A stretch of DNA of 16,884 nt from assembly GCA_035283065.1 (NCBI GenBank), contig DATEUP010000153.1:1-16884 (forward strand), read 5' to 3'. The position numbers and the translations under genes were made by a program. Below, piece after piece: positions 7,936-15,473 of this stretch. This DNA is from DATEUP01 sp035283065 (GTDB taxonomy: Archaea > Thermoplasmatota > DTKX01 > DATEUP01). Each line of letters opens with the position of its first letter. Positions within the stretch are counted from its first letter, which is position 1. Below the pieces are notes generated by a model that searched no databases, was not told the DNA's origin, and worked only from the letters and a program-made list of their open reading frames with translations.

Positions 7936-7942
7936 GGGGAGG
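7936..7942 (+). promoter_or_regulatory. Shine-Dalgarno site for the histidine kinase
   Basis: GGGGAGG, 4 bases before the GTG at 7947; it supports that start over later codons. Confidence 0.6.
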
Positions 7943-7946
7943 CGCC

Positions 7947-9815
7947 GTGGCCTTCGAGGTATACTACGGCGTCCCCGGGCTCGTGGGGGCCTCGATTTCC
8001 CTCACGGTTTTCGGGATTGCCGCCCTCTACGTCACGCCAGGCCCGACAAAGACCGCACTGCTCATCCTCGCGGTCGCCTCCTTCTTCTACGGACTCGGCG
8101 ACGGGCTTGCGCGCCTTGCGGCCGTCGGCGACCTTGACAACGTCGCGGCCACGTGGAACACCGTCCGGTTTTTCGGCATCGCGCTCGTGCCGGCCGCACT
8201 CCTCCACTTTGCGGGGGCCTACACCGGCGCGCTCGCGTTTCCATGGTTCAAGCCCGCCCTGCTGGTGATCTACCTCGCGACCCTGGTCTTCATCCCGCTG
8301 CGGGTGTTCACGGGGCTTGTCGTCAGCTCCACGACCGTGTCGGGGGGCGTGATCCACACGACCGTCGGCCCCGCCTTCGTGCCCTTCGGGGCGTTCGGGT
8401 TCCTCTGTTCGCTCGCCTCGGTCGTGCTGCTCGAAGGGGAGGCGCGAGAGGCGCGCTCCGCGCTCGAGAGGCGCCACGCGCGCCGCTGCGCGGCCGCGGC
8501 GGTCCTGCCCTTCGGCGCCGCCCTGGTCTACCTCGGCCTCTTCCGGCAGGCGACATCGCCGGCCTTCGACCCGATTGTCCTCACGCTCCCCGTGACCGTC
8601 GCGCTCCTTGGGGGGACGCTCATCGGCCGCGAGGTCCTTTTCCCGACGCTCACGGCTCTCCGCGCGGTCTTTGCGCAGATGCCGGACGGCCTCGTGGTCA
8701 TTGACCCCAAGGGGGTTTCCACGTTTGCCAACCGCGCGGCAAGCGACCCGCTCGCGCCCTCCGGCGGCGGGCTCGAAGGCGAGCCCTTCCTGGCCGCGCT
8801 CGAAGGCGGCGCGCTGCCAGCGCAGGCCAAGGAGCCGCTGAAGGCCGCTTTCCAGAAGGTCGCCGCAAAGGAGAGCGATCTCGAGGTCCTCTCCTTCGAG
8901 ACGGCCCCGCCGGGGCCACGCTCGTTAAGGGCGGTCATCGCGGCGGCGGAGGTCGGCGGCTTTTCGGAGCGGGGCAGCGGCCCGCTCAAGGGGCGCGACC
9001 GCTACCTGTTCGTGTCGGTCCACGATGACACGGAGGTCCGCGCCCGGGAGGTCCTCCTCACGCGCGCCAACGAGGTGAAGGACCTCTTCATCTCGATGAT
9101 CGGCCACGACCTCAAGGCGCCGATCAACGCGATCATGGGGTACAGCGAGCTCATCGGCCTCGACTCGCAGTCGGCCCCCGACGCCCTTGCGGTGTTCCGC
9201 TACTCGCAGTCGATCCGCGCCTCGGCGGCGCAGATCCAGCTCATGATGGAGAACGCCCGGCTCCTTTCGCGGCTCGCCGACCCCCAGGACATCCTGCGCG
9301 CGCGCGAGCCCCTCGCGCTCTCCCAGCTCGTCGAGCGCGAGGCCGCGAACCTCCGGGGCCCGGCGGAGAGGCGGCGCGTCCGCGTCGACGTGGAGGTCGA
9401 GCCCTCGGCCTCTAGCGTGCGGCTGGTCGCGGCCCCGATCCTGAGGAGCGTCTTCCAGAACCTCATTGACAACGCCGTCAAGTACACCGTGGAAGGGACG
9501 GTCGTCACGGTGCGGGTGAGCGCGCCGCCGGGCGAGGTCGTGGTCACCATCGAGGACGAAGGCCCGGGGGTCCCGCCCGAGAAGCGCGCGGCGGTCTTCG
9601 AGCGCTTCACGCGCCTCGAGCAGACGCGGACGAAGGCGGAAGGCATCGGGCTCGGGCTCTCGATCTCCAAGCAGGTCGTCGAACTCCACGGCGGCACCCT
9701 CACGATCGAGGACCGGAGGGACGGGAAGCGCGGCGCACTCTTCCGCGCGCGCCTGCCCCTCGAAGGCGCGCCGGGCGCCGCGGCGGGCCCTCAACGGCCA
9801 AAGGAAGGGGAGTAG
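7947..9815 (+). CDS. Membrane sensor histidine kinase with 7TM input region
   Basis: Two-component sensor of 622 residues. The first ~230 residues contain seven hydrophobic segments (about 8-28, 35-57, 72-95, 100-125, 145-165, 185-205, 210-230), matching the N-terminal 7TM input domain of some histidine kinases. A short PAS-like segment follows (FAQMPDGLVVIDPKG, from about 242). The HisKA H-box is FISMIGHDLKAPINAIMGYSE with phospho-acceptor His387. The ATPase domain shows the N-box NLIDNAVKYT (N505, N509), G1 box DEGPGV (D537), F-box FERFTR and G2 box GIGLGLSIS (G566-G570). All catalytic boxes are intact. No response regulator is encoded in the window, so it is an orphan here. The signal is unknown. 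Its TAG stop (9813-9815) lies within the 3' end of the convergent tRNA-Gln gene. Confidence 0.92.
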   Translation: MAFEVYYGVPGLVGASISLTVFGIAALYVTPGPTKTALLILAVASFFYGLGDGLARLAAVGDLDNVAATWNTVRFFGIALVPAALLHFAGAYTGALAFPWFKPALLVIYLATLVFIPLRVFTGLVVSSTTVSGGVIHTTVGPAFVPFGAFGFLCSLASVVLLEGEAREARSALERRHARRCAAAAVLPFGAALVYLGLFRQATSPAFDPIVLTLPVTVALLGGTLIGREVLFPTLTALRAVFAQMPDGLVVIDPKGVSTFANRAASDPLAPSGGGLEGEPFLAALEGGALPAQAKEPLKAAFQKVAAKESDLEVLSFETAPPGPRSLRAVIAAAEVGGFSERGSGPLKGRDRYLFVSVHDDTEVRAREVLLTRANEVKDLFISMIGHDLKAPINAIMGYSELIGLDSQSAPDALAVFRYSQSIRASAAQIQLMMENARLLSRLADPQDILRAREPLALSQLVEREAANLRGPAERRRVRVDVEVEPSASSVRLVAAPILRSVFQNLIDNAVKYTVEGTVVTVRVSAPPGEVVVTIEDEGPGVPPEKRAAVFERFTRLEQTRTKAEGIGLGLSISKQVVELHGGTLTIEDRRDGKRGALFRARLPLEGAPGAAAGPQRPKEGE

Positions 9816-9885
9816 CCCCGGGCAGATTCGAACTGCCGTCGCAAGGTCCAGAGCCTCGCATGATTGACCGCTACACTACGGGGCT
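9813..9885 (-). tRNA. tRNA-Gln (anticodon CTG)
   Basis: On the minus strand, 73 bases including discriminator A fold into a complete cloverleaf. The acceptor stem is AGCCCCG/CGGGGCT (7 pairs). The D arm is GTG/CAT. The anticodon stem is CGAGG/CCTTG with loop CTCTGGA, giving anticodon CTG, which reads CAG (glutamine). The T arm is GGCAG/CTGCC with loop TTCGAAT. No intron is present and CCA is not encoded (ACT follows). In archaea this tRNA is normally charged with glutamate and then amidated by GatDE. Its first 15 bases also encode the end of the upstream permease gene, and its last 3 coincide with the stop codon of the convergent histidine kinase. Confidence 0.96.
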
Positions 9886-12324
9886 ATCCGAAGCGGGTTT
9901 GCTCGCACCTGGATCGCCCGATTTAGGCGTTTCGGTGGGCGCTGGTTCCGGAGGCCTCACGGGGGGCGCCGGGCCCGGCCTCTTCGCCGCCGGCGACGAG
10001 ACCTCTCGGACGGGCAGGCTCGCGGGCTCCTCTTCGTCGCGCCCGAGGCCGCGCGCGAGCGGCTGCAAGAAGTCCGAGGCGCTCGCCCCCCGGTGGCGGT
10101 AGAGGATGACCGGGCACTTCGCCGACTTCGCGATCTCCTCTTCCGCGCGCCTCGCGATCACTTTGCGCAGGAGCCCGGGGGGGCTGCCGATGATCAGGAG
10201 GTCGAACCGGTCCGACTCGCCGACGATTGCGGAGGCGGTCGTGAGGCTCACAATCGTGCGCACGGACGTGTCGAGGCCGAGCTTGTGGAGGTGCTCGACG
10301 ATCGTCTCGACGTCGTCGTCGGGCTGCGCGCGCTCGCGCTGCGAGCGCACGACGCGAAGGACCGTGACGTTGGCGGGGTGCTCGCGCGTGAGCGCCGCCG
10401 CGAGGTCGGCGGCCGGCCGGATGTGGCGGTGGGGGCCCGAGAGCAGCGCGATCCGCTTGAACTGGCTCGTCTCCCAGGCAATGCGCGTGCGGACGACCGC
10501 GACGTCGCAAGGCGCCCGCAGGAGAAGGCCGTCGACCGTGCCGCCGAAGATCGCTTTGCGCGTCTTCGTGGACCCGCGCCACCCGATGCATATGAGGTTC
10601 ACGTTGTCGACCGCGGCCTTCTCCGCTATGGCCTCCTCGATCTCGTGGGAGACGACCAGCGTGGCCGAGGCGTCCACGCCGGCGCCGGTAAAACCGAGCA
10701 GGCCCTCGACCATCTTGAGGTCGAAGGACGTGTCGAGGTCGGCCGCGGCCCAGATCGGGGTTGTGCGCGGGACCGGGATCACGCGCATGATCGAGAGGTG
10801 GCCCTTCGAGGCCCGCGTGACGATCGAGGCGATCTCCACGATCCTCTTCTCGCGGGGCGAGGCCGCAGGGACGAGGACGTGGTAGCGCTCCGCCGGCACC
10901 GTGGGCCCCTCGACCGCGTAGGCCGTAGGCTCGGGCGCGGGGCGCTCCTGTTCGCGCCGCCCGAGGGTGAGCGCGTAGACGGCAAAGCCTGCCACGGACC
11001 AGCCGATCGCGAGGGCCAGCGCCGCGAGGCTGTAGGTGGCCAGCGCGCCCAGGATGAATACGGTGCCCGCGATCGCGAGGGCCGGGACGATGTCGCTCTT
11101 CGGCGACGGGAAGCGAGCGCGGACCTTCGCGTCTTTCCTGCGCAGGCGCAGGAAGGAGGCGTTCACCATGATAAAGAGGAGCAGGAACATCATTCCGGCA
11201 GAGGCCGCAATCACGCTGAGGGGCAGGAAGGACATCGCGACGATGGCCGCGCCGCTTGCGCGGATTGCGACGTACGGGGTCCTCTTGCGGCGGTGGATCG
11301 CACCGAAGGCGCGCGGCAGGGTGCCGTCGCGGCCCATCGCAAAGGCGACGCGCGAGGCCGAGAAGATCGTGGCGTTGAGCGCGGAGACGGCCCCCGCGAT
11401 GAGGGCGCCCACGAGGATGAGCCCACCCGCGAAAGGCAGGAAACGCTCGCCGGCCTTGATGAGCGCGAGTTCCCCCTCGCCAGCCAACGTCCGCCAGCCC
11501 TCGGCGAAGATCGCGGTCGACATGAGCAGGAGATAGAGGCCCGTGACAATCGCGACGCTAAGGTAGATCGCGCGCGGGATCGTCCGCTCGGGGTCTTTGG
11601 TCTCCTCGGCCGACTGCGCAACGACTTCGTAGCCTTCGAAGGCGATCGCGAGGACTCCGGCCGCCACGATTACGGCGCCTGCGCCGGCGTCGAGGAAGGG
11701 CGTGAACGTAGCGCCCGCGGGCGGGTTCGCGTTGCCGTAAAGGAACGCGGCCGCGCCGAAGGCGGCAAACACCGCGACCTGGACCATGGTCACGACCCCC
11801 TCGGCCTTCGCCGTGAGCACGGTGCCGCGGTCGTTCACCCAGATGAACGCAAGGGCCACGCCGACGGCGATCGCCTGGCGGGGGACTGGGAAGCTCGCGC
11901 CCCAACCGGCGGCATCGATGAGGAACTGGAGGCCGCCCGCCAGGATCACAATGTAGAAGGAGCAGGCAATCGAGTGGCCGAACCAGGAGATCCACCCGGA
12001 TGTGAAACCCGCGTGCCTGTTGAACGCGAGGCGCACCCACAGGTAGCCGCCCCCGGCCTCCTGGAGGAGTGCGCCGAGCTTCGCGTACGTCGTGGCCGTG
12101 AGGAAGCAAATCCCGCCGGCGATGAGGATTGCAAGGAGCGCGGCGGGCCCCGCGATCCCCGTCGTGATCGCGGCGAGCGAAAAGATCGAGGCACCGATCA
12201 TGGTGCCGACACCGATCATCGTGGTGTCGAAGAGGTTGAGGTCGCGCCGGAGGGTGATCTCGAGCGCGCGCCTGCGGGGGCGGTGCTCTTCAATGGGCGC
12301 GGTGTCGAGTTCGGGGGCCGCCAC
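9871..12324 (-). CDS. APC-superfamily amino-acid permease fused to two universal-stress-type domains
   Basis: Predicted secondary transporter of 817 residues. Residues about 30-450 carry the APC fold with some 12 membrane segments, beginning at the conserved IGVGTMIGASIFSLAA in helix 1. They include the EAGGGYLWVRLAF and AFEGYEVVAQSAEETKDPERTIPRAI segments typical of amino-acid/cation permeases. Two USP domains follow in the cytosol. The first (about 475-615) has the ATP-loop pattern G-x2-G-x9-G (GWRGSTKTRKAIFGG). The second (about 620-745) ends ILYRHRG but has a degenerate loop (GSPPGLL). A 70-residue Pro/Glu-rich tail ends the protein, and its last four codons and stop are the tRNA-Gln 5' end. 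The start is GTG with no Shine-Dalgarno; a TATA box 32-39 bases upstream suggests a very short leader. The substrate is not predictable. Confidence 0.9.
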   Translation of the reverse strand: MAAPELDTAPIEEHRPRRRALEITLRRDLNLFDTTMIGVGTMIGASIFSLAAITTGIAGPAALLAILIAGGICFLTATTYAKLGALLQEAGGGYLWVRLAFNRHAGFTSGWISWFGHSIACSFYIVILAGGLQFLIDAAGWGASFPVPRQAIAVGVALAFIWVNDRGTVLTAKAEGVVTMVQVAVFAAFGAAAFLYGNANPPAGATFTPFLDAGAGAVIVAAGVLAIAFEGYEVVAQSAEETKDPERTIPRAIYLSVAIVTGLYLLLMSTAIFAEGWRTLAGEGELALIKAGERFLPFAGGLILVGALIAGAVSALNATIFSASRVAFAMGRDGTLPRAFGAIHRRKRTPYVAIRASGAAIVAMSFLPLSVIAASAGMMFLLLFIMVNASFLRLRRKDAKVRARFPSPKSDIVPALAIAGTVFILGALATYSLAALALAIGWSVAGFAVYALTLGRREQERPAPEPTAYAVEGPTVPAERYHVLVPAASPREKRIVEIASIVTRASKGHLSIMRVIPVPRTTPIWAAADLDTSFDLKMVEGLLGFTGAGVDASATLVVSHEIEEAIAEKAAVDNVNLICIGWRGSTKTRKAIFGGTVDGLLLRAPCDVAVVRTRIAWETSQFKRIALLSGPHRHIRPAADLAAALTREHPANVTVLRVVRSQRERAQPDDDVETIVEHLHKLGLDTSVRTIVSLTTASAIVGESDRFDLLIIGSPPGLLRKVIARRAEEEIAKSAKCPVILYRHRGASASDFLQPLARGLGRDEEEPASLPVREVSSPAAKRPGPAPPVRPPEPAPTETPKSGDPGASKPASDSPVV
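9921..9927 (-). promoter_or_regulatory. Possible TATA element for tRNA-Gln, inside the permease gene
   Basis: On the minus strand CCTAAAT lies about 36-42 bases before the mature tRNA 5' end, an expected position for an archaeal tRNA promoter. It stands out as A/T-rich in a GC-rich coding region. Co-transcription with the permease is the alternative. Confidence 0.35.
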
Positions 12325-12331
12325 ATGTGGT

Positions 12332-12393
12332 CAGGGGCCCTTGCAGAGGCCCCGTGTATTTGAGGGGTTGCCCCCCTCGGGAGGAGGCCCCTG
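12332..12393. repeat. Nested inverted repeats around the permease promoter
   Basis: The 99-base gap between lysS and the permease gene holds three dyads. CAGGGGCC (12332-12339) pairs perfectly with GGCCCCTG (12386-12393). GGGGCC (12334-12339) pairs with GGCCCC (12348-12353). GAGGGG (12362-12367) pairs with CCCCTC (12373-12378), directly next to the TATA-like element. They may be an operator, a lysS transcript-end hairpin, or chance in GC-rich DNA. Confidence 0.4.
12356..12363 (-). promoter_or_regulatory. TATA box for the permease gene
   Basis: TCAAATAC on the minus strand, the only A/T-rich patch in the gap, centred about 36 bases before the GTG start. It predicts a transcript with a leader of roughly 10 bases, in line with the missing Shine-Dalgarno. 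Confidence 0.5.
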
Positions 12394-12423
12394 GTCGGGG
12401 CGTCAAGGCGAGCCAGCAGGCCT

Positions 12424-14013
12424 CTACTTCGGCGCGCCGGCCTCGCGCAGCCGGGAAACGACGAAGGCGGGCTCGAGGGAGGAGAGGAAGTACCCCGCGC
12501 GCGGGCCCTTTTCGCGCCCGAGGACCGCGAGGTAGACGGCGCGGAAGGCGTCCTTTGGAGAGAGCCCTGAGGCGCCGGCGGCCTTGAACACGGTGTCGTG
12601 GATCGCCGCGGGCGTCCAGCTTCCGCCGTCAAGTTCCCGTGAGAGGAGCCGGAGGAACGCCCGCTCGCCCTCGCCGATCTTGTCGAAGGGCACGCGCGCA
12701 AGCTCGAGGACGACTTGGATGCGGTCGGATTCCCCGAGCCACCTTTCGCAGAACCGGCGCGCAAGGCTTGCCCGCCGACCGAGGCGAAGGGCCTCGGGCG
12801 TGCCCTCCTCCACTTCATAGCCCGAGCGCTTGAGGAGGCGGAGCACCTCGGCCGTGTCGCTGGAAAGCTGCGCGAGGGTCACGAGGTGGTTGAAGGGGAC
12901 GCCGTCCACGGGGGCCGCGCCGTCGGCGTCGACGCGGGAGAGCTCCTCCGTGCGCCGGATGTCCGCGGCGTCCTCGCGCGGCGACGGGGCGAGCCGGCCG
13001 GCGGCGATGGCCTGGATGCGCTCGTACTCCTCGACGAGGGGCAGGAGCTTCTGCGACGGGTCGAAGTCCTGGTGCTTGTTCGGGTCGACCCGGAAGTAGA
13101 AGTAGCGCACGGCTTCCGGGGGCAAGACCTCGAGGAGCGCGGAGGGCGGGATCACATTGCCCTTCGACTTCGACATCTTCCGGCCTGCGACCAAGATGTG
13201 TTCGTAGAGGACGGGCAGGGGCGGAGGGTAGCCGAAGACCTCCGCGCAGATCACCTTCGAAGTGTCGTAGGAGCCGCCGGCGGCCGAGTGCTCTTTGCCG
13301 AAGGGCTCGCAGGTGACGCCGAGGATTTGCCACCGGGCCGCCCACTCGACGCGCCAGGTGAGCTTCCCGTGGCGAAGCGAGGTGGCCCCCTCGTTTCCGC
13401 AGCCTTCCATTTCTTTCTTGCCGGCGACCCCGCCGCCGCAGCGGTAGAGGACCTTGTCGCCCTCGAGCCCGGTCGCGTCGGTCGTGGCGATGCGCCCGCA
13501 GGCCTCGCAGACCGGGTCGAAGGGCAGCCAGCCGGCCGGCTTCTTCGACTTGGCGACGCGCACGAGGATCTGCCGGATCTCCTCGGCGCGCTCGAAGGCG
13601 ACGCGGATCGCGGCGTCGTACTCGCCGGCGGCATACATCTTCGAGCCGCGCTTCTCCACGGGCGCCACGCCGACCTCCTTGAGGGACGCGAGGAAAGGCT
13701 CGATGAAGTGGTCCGGCAGGCTCGCGTGGCAGGCGTCGGGGTCAGGCAGCGACGAGACGGGCTTGCCGAGGTGCTCGGCAAAGGAGGCCGGAAGCTGCTC
13801 GGGGACGGAGCGCAAGGGGTCCACGTCGTCGGCGATCCACAGGACCTCGGCATCCGACCCCTTCCCGCGAACCGCACGCGCGATTCCGTCGGCGTAGATC
13901 ACGTCGCCGGCGTTTCCGAGGTGGATCTGGCCGGAGATTGACGTGCCGGAGGCGACCCGGTGCCGCAATCCGCGCTCAAGGAGGCGCAGGGCGACGACAT
14001 CCGCCCAGTGCAA
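12424..14013 (-). CDS. lysS: Lysyl-tRNA synthetase, class I
   Basis: Charges tRNA-Lys with lysine in the cytosol. This is the class I (Rossmann-fold) LysRS found in most archaea and a few bacteria, not the usual class II enzyme. It is 529 residues from a TTG at 14013, giving the family-typical start MHWADVVA. That TTG has AAAGGAGG 7 bases upstream. A longer frame from ATG 14103 adds 30 unrelated residues and overlaps gfcR. Motifs: HLGN (HIGH equivalent, residues 31-34) and KMSKS at 279-283, followed by KGN. A cysteine-rich insert (CEACG from about 168, then two further cysteines to about 205) is probably a zinc site. The C-terminal part (about 370-529) is the helical anticodon-binding cage. 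It lies 34 bases after the gfcR stop, so the two are probably one transcript. Confidence 0.96.
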   Translation of the reverse strand: MHWADVVALRLLERGLRHRVASGTSISGQIHLGNAGDVIYADGIARAVRGKGSDAEVLWIADDVDPLRSVPEQLPASFAEHLGKPVSSLPDPDACHASLPDHFIEPFLASLKEVGVAPVEKRGSKMYAAGEYDAAIRVAFERAEEIRQILVRVAKSKKPAGWLPFDPVCEACGRIATTDATGLEGDKVLYRCGGGVAGKKEMEGCGNEGATSLRHGKLTWRVEWAARWQILGVTCEPFGKEHSAAGGSYDTSKVICAEVFGYPPPLPVLYEHILVAGRKMSKSKGNVIPPSALLEVLPPEAVRYFYFRVDPNKHQDFDPSQKLLPLVEEYERIQAIAAGRLAPSPREDAADIRRTEELSRVDADGAAPVDGVPFNHLVTLAQLSSDTAEVLRLLKRSGYEVEEGTPEALRLGRRASLARRFCERWLGESDRIQVVLELARVPFDKIGEGERAFLRLLSRELDGGSWTPAAIHDTVFKAAGASGLSPKDAFRAVYLAVLGREKGPRAGYFLSSLEPAFVVSRLREAGAPK

Positions 14014-14020
14014 GGGGCCG

Positions 14021-14028
14021 CCTCCTTT
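14021..14028 (-). promoter_or_regulatory. Shine-Dalgarno site for lysS
   Basis: AAAGGAGG on the minus strand, 7 bases before TTG 14013. It lies in the gfcR-lysS gap and fixes the start at a TTG codon. Confidence 0.8.
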
Positions 14029-14047
14029 GAAGACGGCGGGGCGGGCC

Positions 14048-14647
14048 TCAGAGGGCGCGCGCCCGGATGAGCCCGCGCAGGGGGACGCCCGCGATCGCGT
14101 CAAGCGCGGACTTGTTCACGATGACGAGCGCAAGGAGCGGCGTGCCGCCCGCGTCCTTGATCGTGGCAATGGCGTTCTCCATCGTCTGGCCGGTGCCGAG
14201 GACGTCGTCGACGATGACGACCTTCTTGTTCTCGACGCTCGCGTAGTTGTGGGAGAAGAGCCCGACCTTCACGTCGCCGCCGACATGCGGGCGGTGGATG
14301 ACGAAGTCGCATTCGAGTGCCTCCGACACGTAGGCCGCGATCGGGATCCCGTTGATCGCGATGCCGACGACGGCGTCGCACTCCTCCTCCATGGCGTCGA
14401 GTTCCTCGAGGATGAGGTCGGTCATGAGGTCGGCGAGGATCTTGATGCGCGCGCCGGTGACCCCGATCGACCGCCAGCCGATTTTCACGTCGGGGGGCGC
14501 GCGTTCCCGCGTGGTCGGAGACTGCGTGAGGAGCCACTCGATCGTGTTCGAGGAGAGGTTGAGTTCCTGGGCGATCTCCGGCTGGGTGAGGCCCTTCTTC
14601 TTGAGCTCCAGGGCCTTCTGGACAAGGGCCTCGATCCCTGTGGTCAT
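14048..14647 (-). CDS. gfcR: GfcR-type transcriptional regulator (HTH plus orotate phosphoribosyltransferase-like domain)
   Basis: DNA-binding regulator of 199 residues. Residues about 5-42 form a helix-turn-helix (LKKKGLTQPEIAQELNLSSNTIEWLL). Residues about 60-199 form a type I phosphoribosyltransferase domain with the PRPP loop VVIVDDVLGTGQT (D147, D148). In haloarchaea GfcR activates genes of glucose and fructose breakdown. PyrE-like archaeal proteins of this architecture are often misnamed orotate phosphoribosyltransferase, and the HTH argues against a purely catalytic role. A PRPP-type ligand may control DNA binding, but this is inference. The start is ATG with no Shine-Dalgarno, about 30 bases after a TATA box, so translation is probably leaderless or nearly so. 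It is first gene of a likely gfcR-lysS unit; its targets in this organism are unknown. Confidence 0.88.
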   Translation of the reverse strand: MTTGIEALVQKALELKKKGLTQPEIAQELNLSSNTIEWLLTQSPTTRERAPPDVKIGWRSIGVTGARIKILADLMTDLILEELDAMEEECDAVVGIAINGIPIAAYVSEALECDFVIHRPHVGGDVKVGLFSHNYASVENKKVVIVDDVLGTGQTMENAIATIKDAGGTPLLALVIVNKSALDAIAGVPLRGLIRARAL

Positions 14648-14672
14648 GGGTATCGCCGTTTCATCGGCGCGG

Positions 14673-14686
14673 GCGTATAAATACGC
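14673..14686 (-). promoter_or_regulatory. Palindromic TATA box for the gfcR-lysS unit
   Basis: The element is GCGTAT-TT-ATACGC on the minus strand, a 6+6 base inverted repeat around the TATA core, centred about 33 bases before the gfcR ATG. The predicted transcription start is near 14654. A dyad centred on the TATA box could let a repressor, perhaps GfcR itself, compete with TBP. Confidence 0.65.
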
Positions 14687-14717
14687 TCCCGCGGGCCCGC
14701 TGGCTCCCGCCTACGGG

Positions 14718-15473
14718 TCAGGCCATTCGAAGGCCCGAGGCGAGGAAACTGCGCGCGCGTGCGGTCATCACGCCGTCGGCGCCGCGCTCTTCGAGCGACT
14801 TAGCAAGGGCGCGGGCCTCGTCCGCGGAAAGGTCGCGCGGGAGTGTCGCGAAGAATTCGAGGCCGGCCCCGCGGGCCTCTGCGACCGCCTGCGGCGTGGC
14901 GTCGGCGGCGCGGGCAAGGAGGAGGCGGGGGGAAAGCGCTTCGACGAGGGGGGGGCGCCCGGGCGGGAACGCGAGGGCAAAGGGGCAGGCCAGCCTCACG
15001 TCCGGGTACCCCGAGGCGAGGGTCTCAAGCGTCGCGGCGTGGGGCGAGGTGACCAGCGCCTTTCCAAGCACGGCGTCGGCGCGAAGCGACAGCACGAGTT
15101 CCTCGATGAGCACCGGGGCGCTCTCCTTGAAGTCGATGATGAAGGCGGCCGTGTCGCGCAGGACCGCGAGGGTCTCGTTCAGCGTCGGGACTTTGCGCCC
15201 GCGGTGCGCGGGCGAGAGCCACGCGCCCGCGTCGAGGCCGCGCAGCTCGTGGAGGGTCTTCAGGGCGACGGGCCCCCGCCCGTCGGTCGTCCGGTCCAGG
15301 GTCGGGTCGTGGAGGAGCACGAGGCGGCCGTCCTTGGTTGCCCGGACATCGAACTCGACGAAGTCGCAGCCGAGTTCGACGGCGTCGGCAAGCGCGACGA
15401 TCGTGTTCTCGGGGAGCGTGTCCGACGCGCCGCGGTGGGCGGCGATGCGGCGTGCCACGAGACCCCCCCTCAC
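14718..15473 (-). CDS. Glycerophosphodiester phosphodiesterase (GDPD/UgpQ-like)
   Basis: Hydrolyses glycerophosphodiesters, the deacylated or dealkylated head groups of phospholipids, to glycerol phosphate and an alcohol. It is 251 residues, the usual size of small cytosolic GDPDs, with no signal peptide. The family pattern is complete: HRGA (catalytic H13), PENT (E22), EFDV metal ligands (E40, D42), TKDGRLVLLHD (second catalytic H55), DRTTDGRG, and later IDFKE (metal Glu). The TIM-barrel C-terminus is intact (GADGVMT). The GTG at 15473 overlaps the upstream biotin-carrier stop in a GTGA arrangement. A second in-frame GTG at 15458 has a run of G upstream as a ribosome site and gives the compact start MARRIAAHRGA, so it may be the real start. 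In an archaeon the substrate would be ether-lipid or dietary phosphodiesters; not determinable here. Confidence 0.92.
   Translation of the reverse strand: MRGGLVARRIAAHRGASDTLPENTIVALADAVELGCDFVEFDVRATKDGRLVLLHDPTLDRTTDGRGPVALKTLHELRGLDAGAWLSPAHRGRKVPTLNETLAVLRDTAAFIIDFKESAPVLIEELVLSLRADAVLGKALVTSPHAATLETLASGYPDVRLACPFALAFPPGRPPLVEALSPRLLLARAADATPQAVAEARGAGLEFFATLPRDLSADEARALAKSLEERGADGVMTARARSFLASGLRMA

Noticed and set aside
9813..9885. tRNA-Gln as an integration site of a mobile element
   Set aside because: No integrase, partial tRNA copy or direct repeat of the tRNA 3' half was seen elsewhere in the window, and both flanking genes are intact.
10093..12363. 756-codon open frame on the plus strand opposite the permease
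   Set aside because: Its translation is an Arg/Asp/Glu/Gly-rich string without any fold or motif, as expected opposite a GC-rich gene. The minus strand encodes a clear transporter with membrane helices.
14014..14103. ATG at 14103 as lysS start
   Set aside because: It overlaps gfcR and adds 30 unrelated residues before the conserved MHWADVV, which begins at a TTG with its own Shine-Dalgarno.
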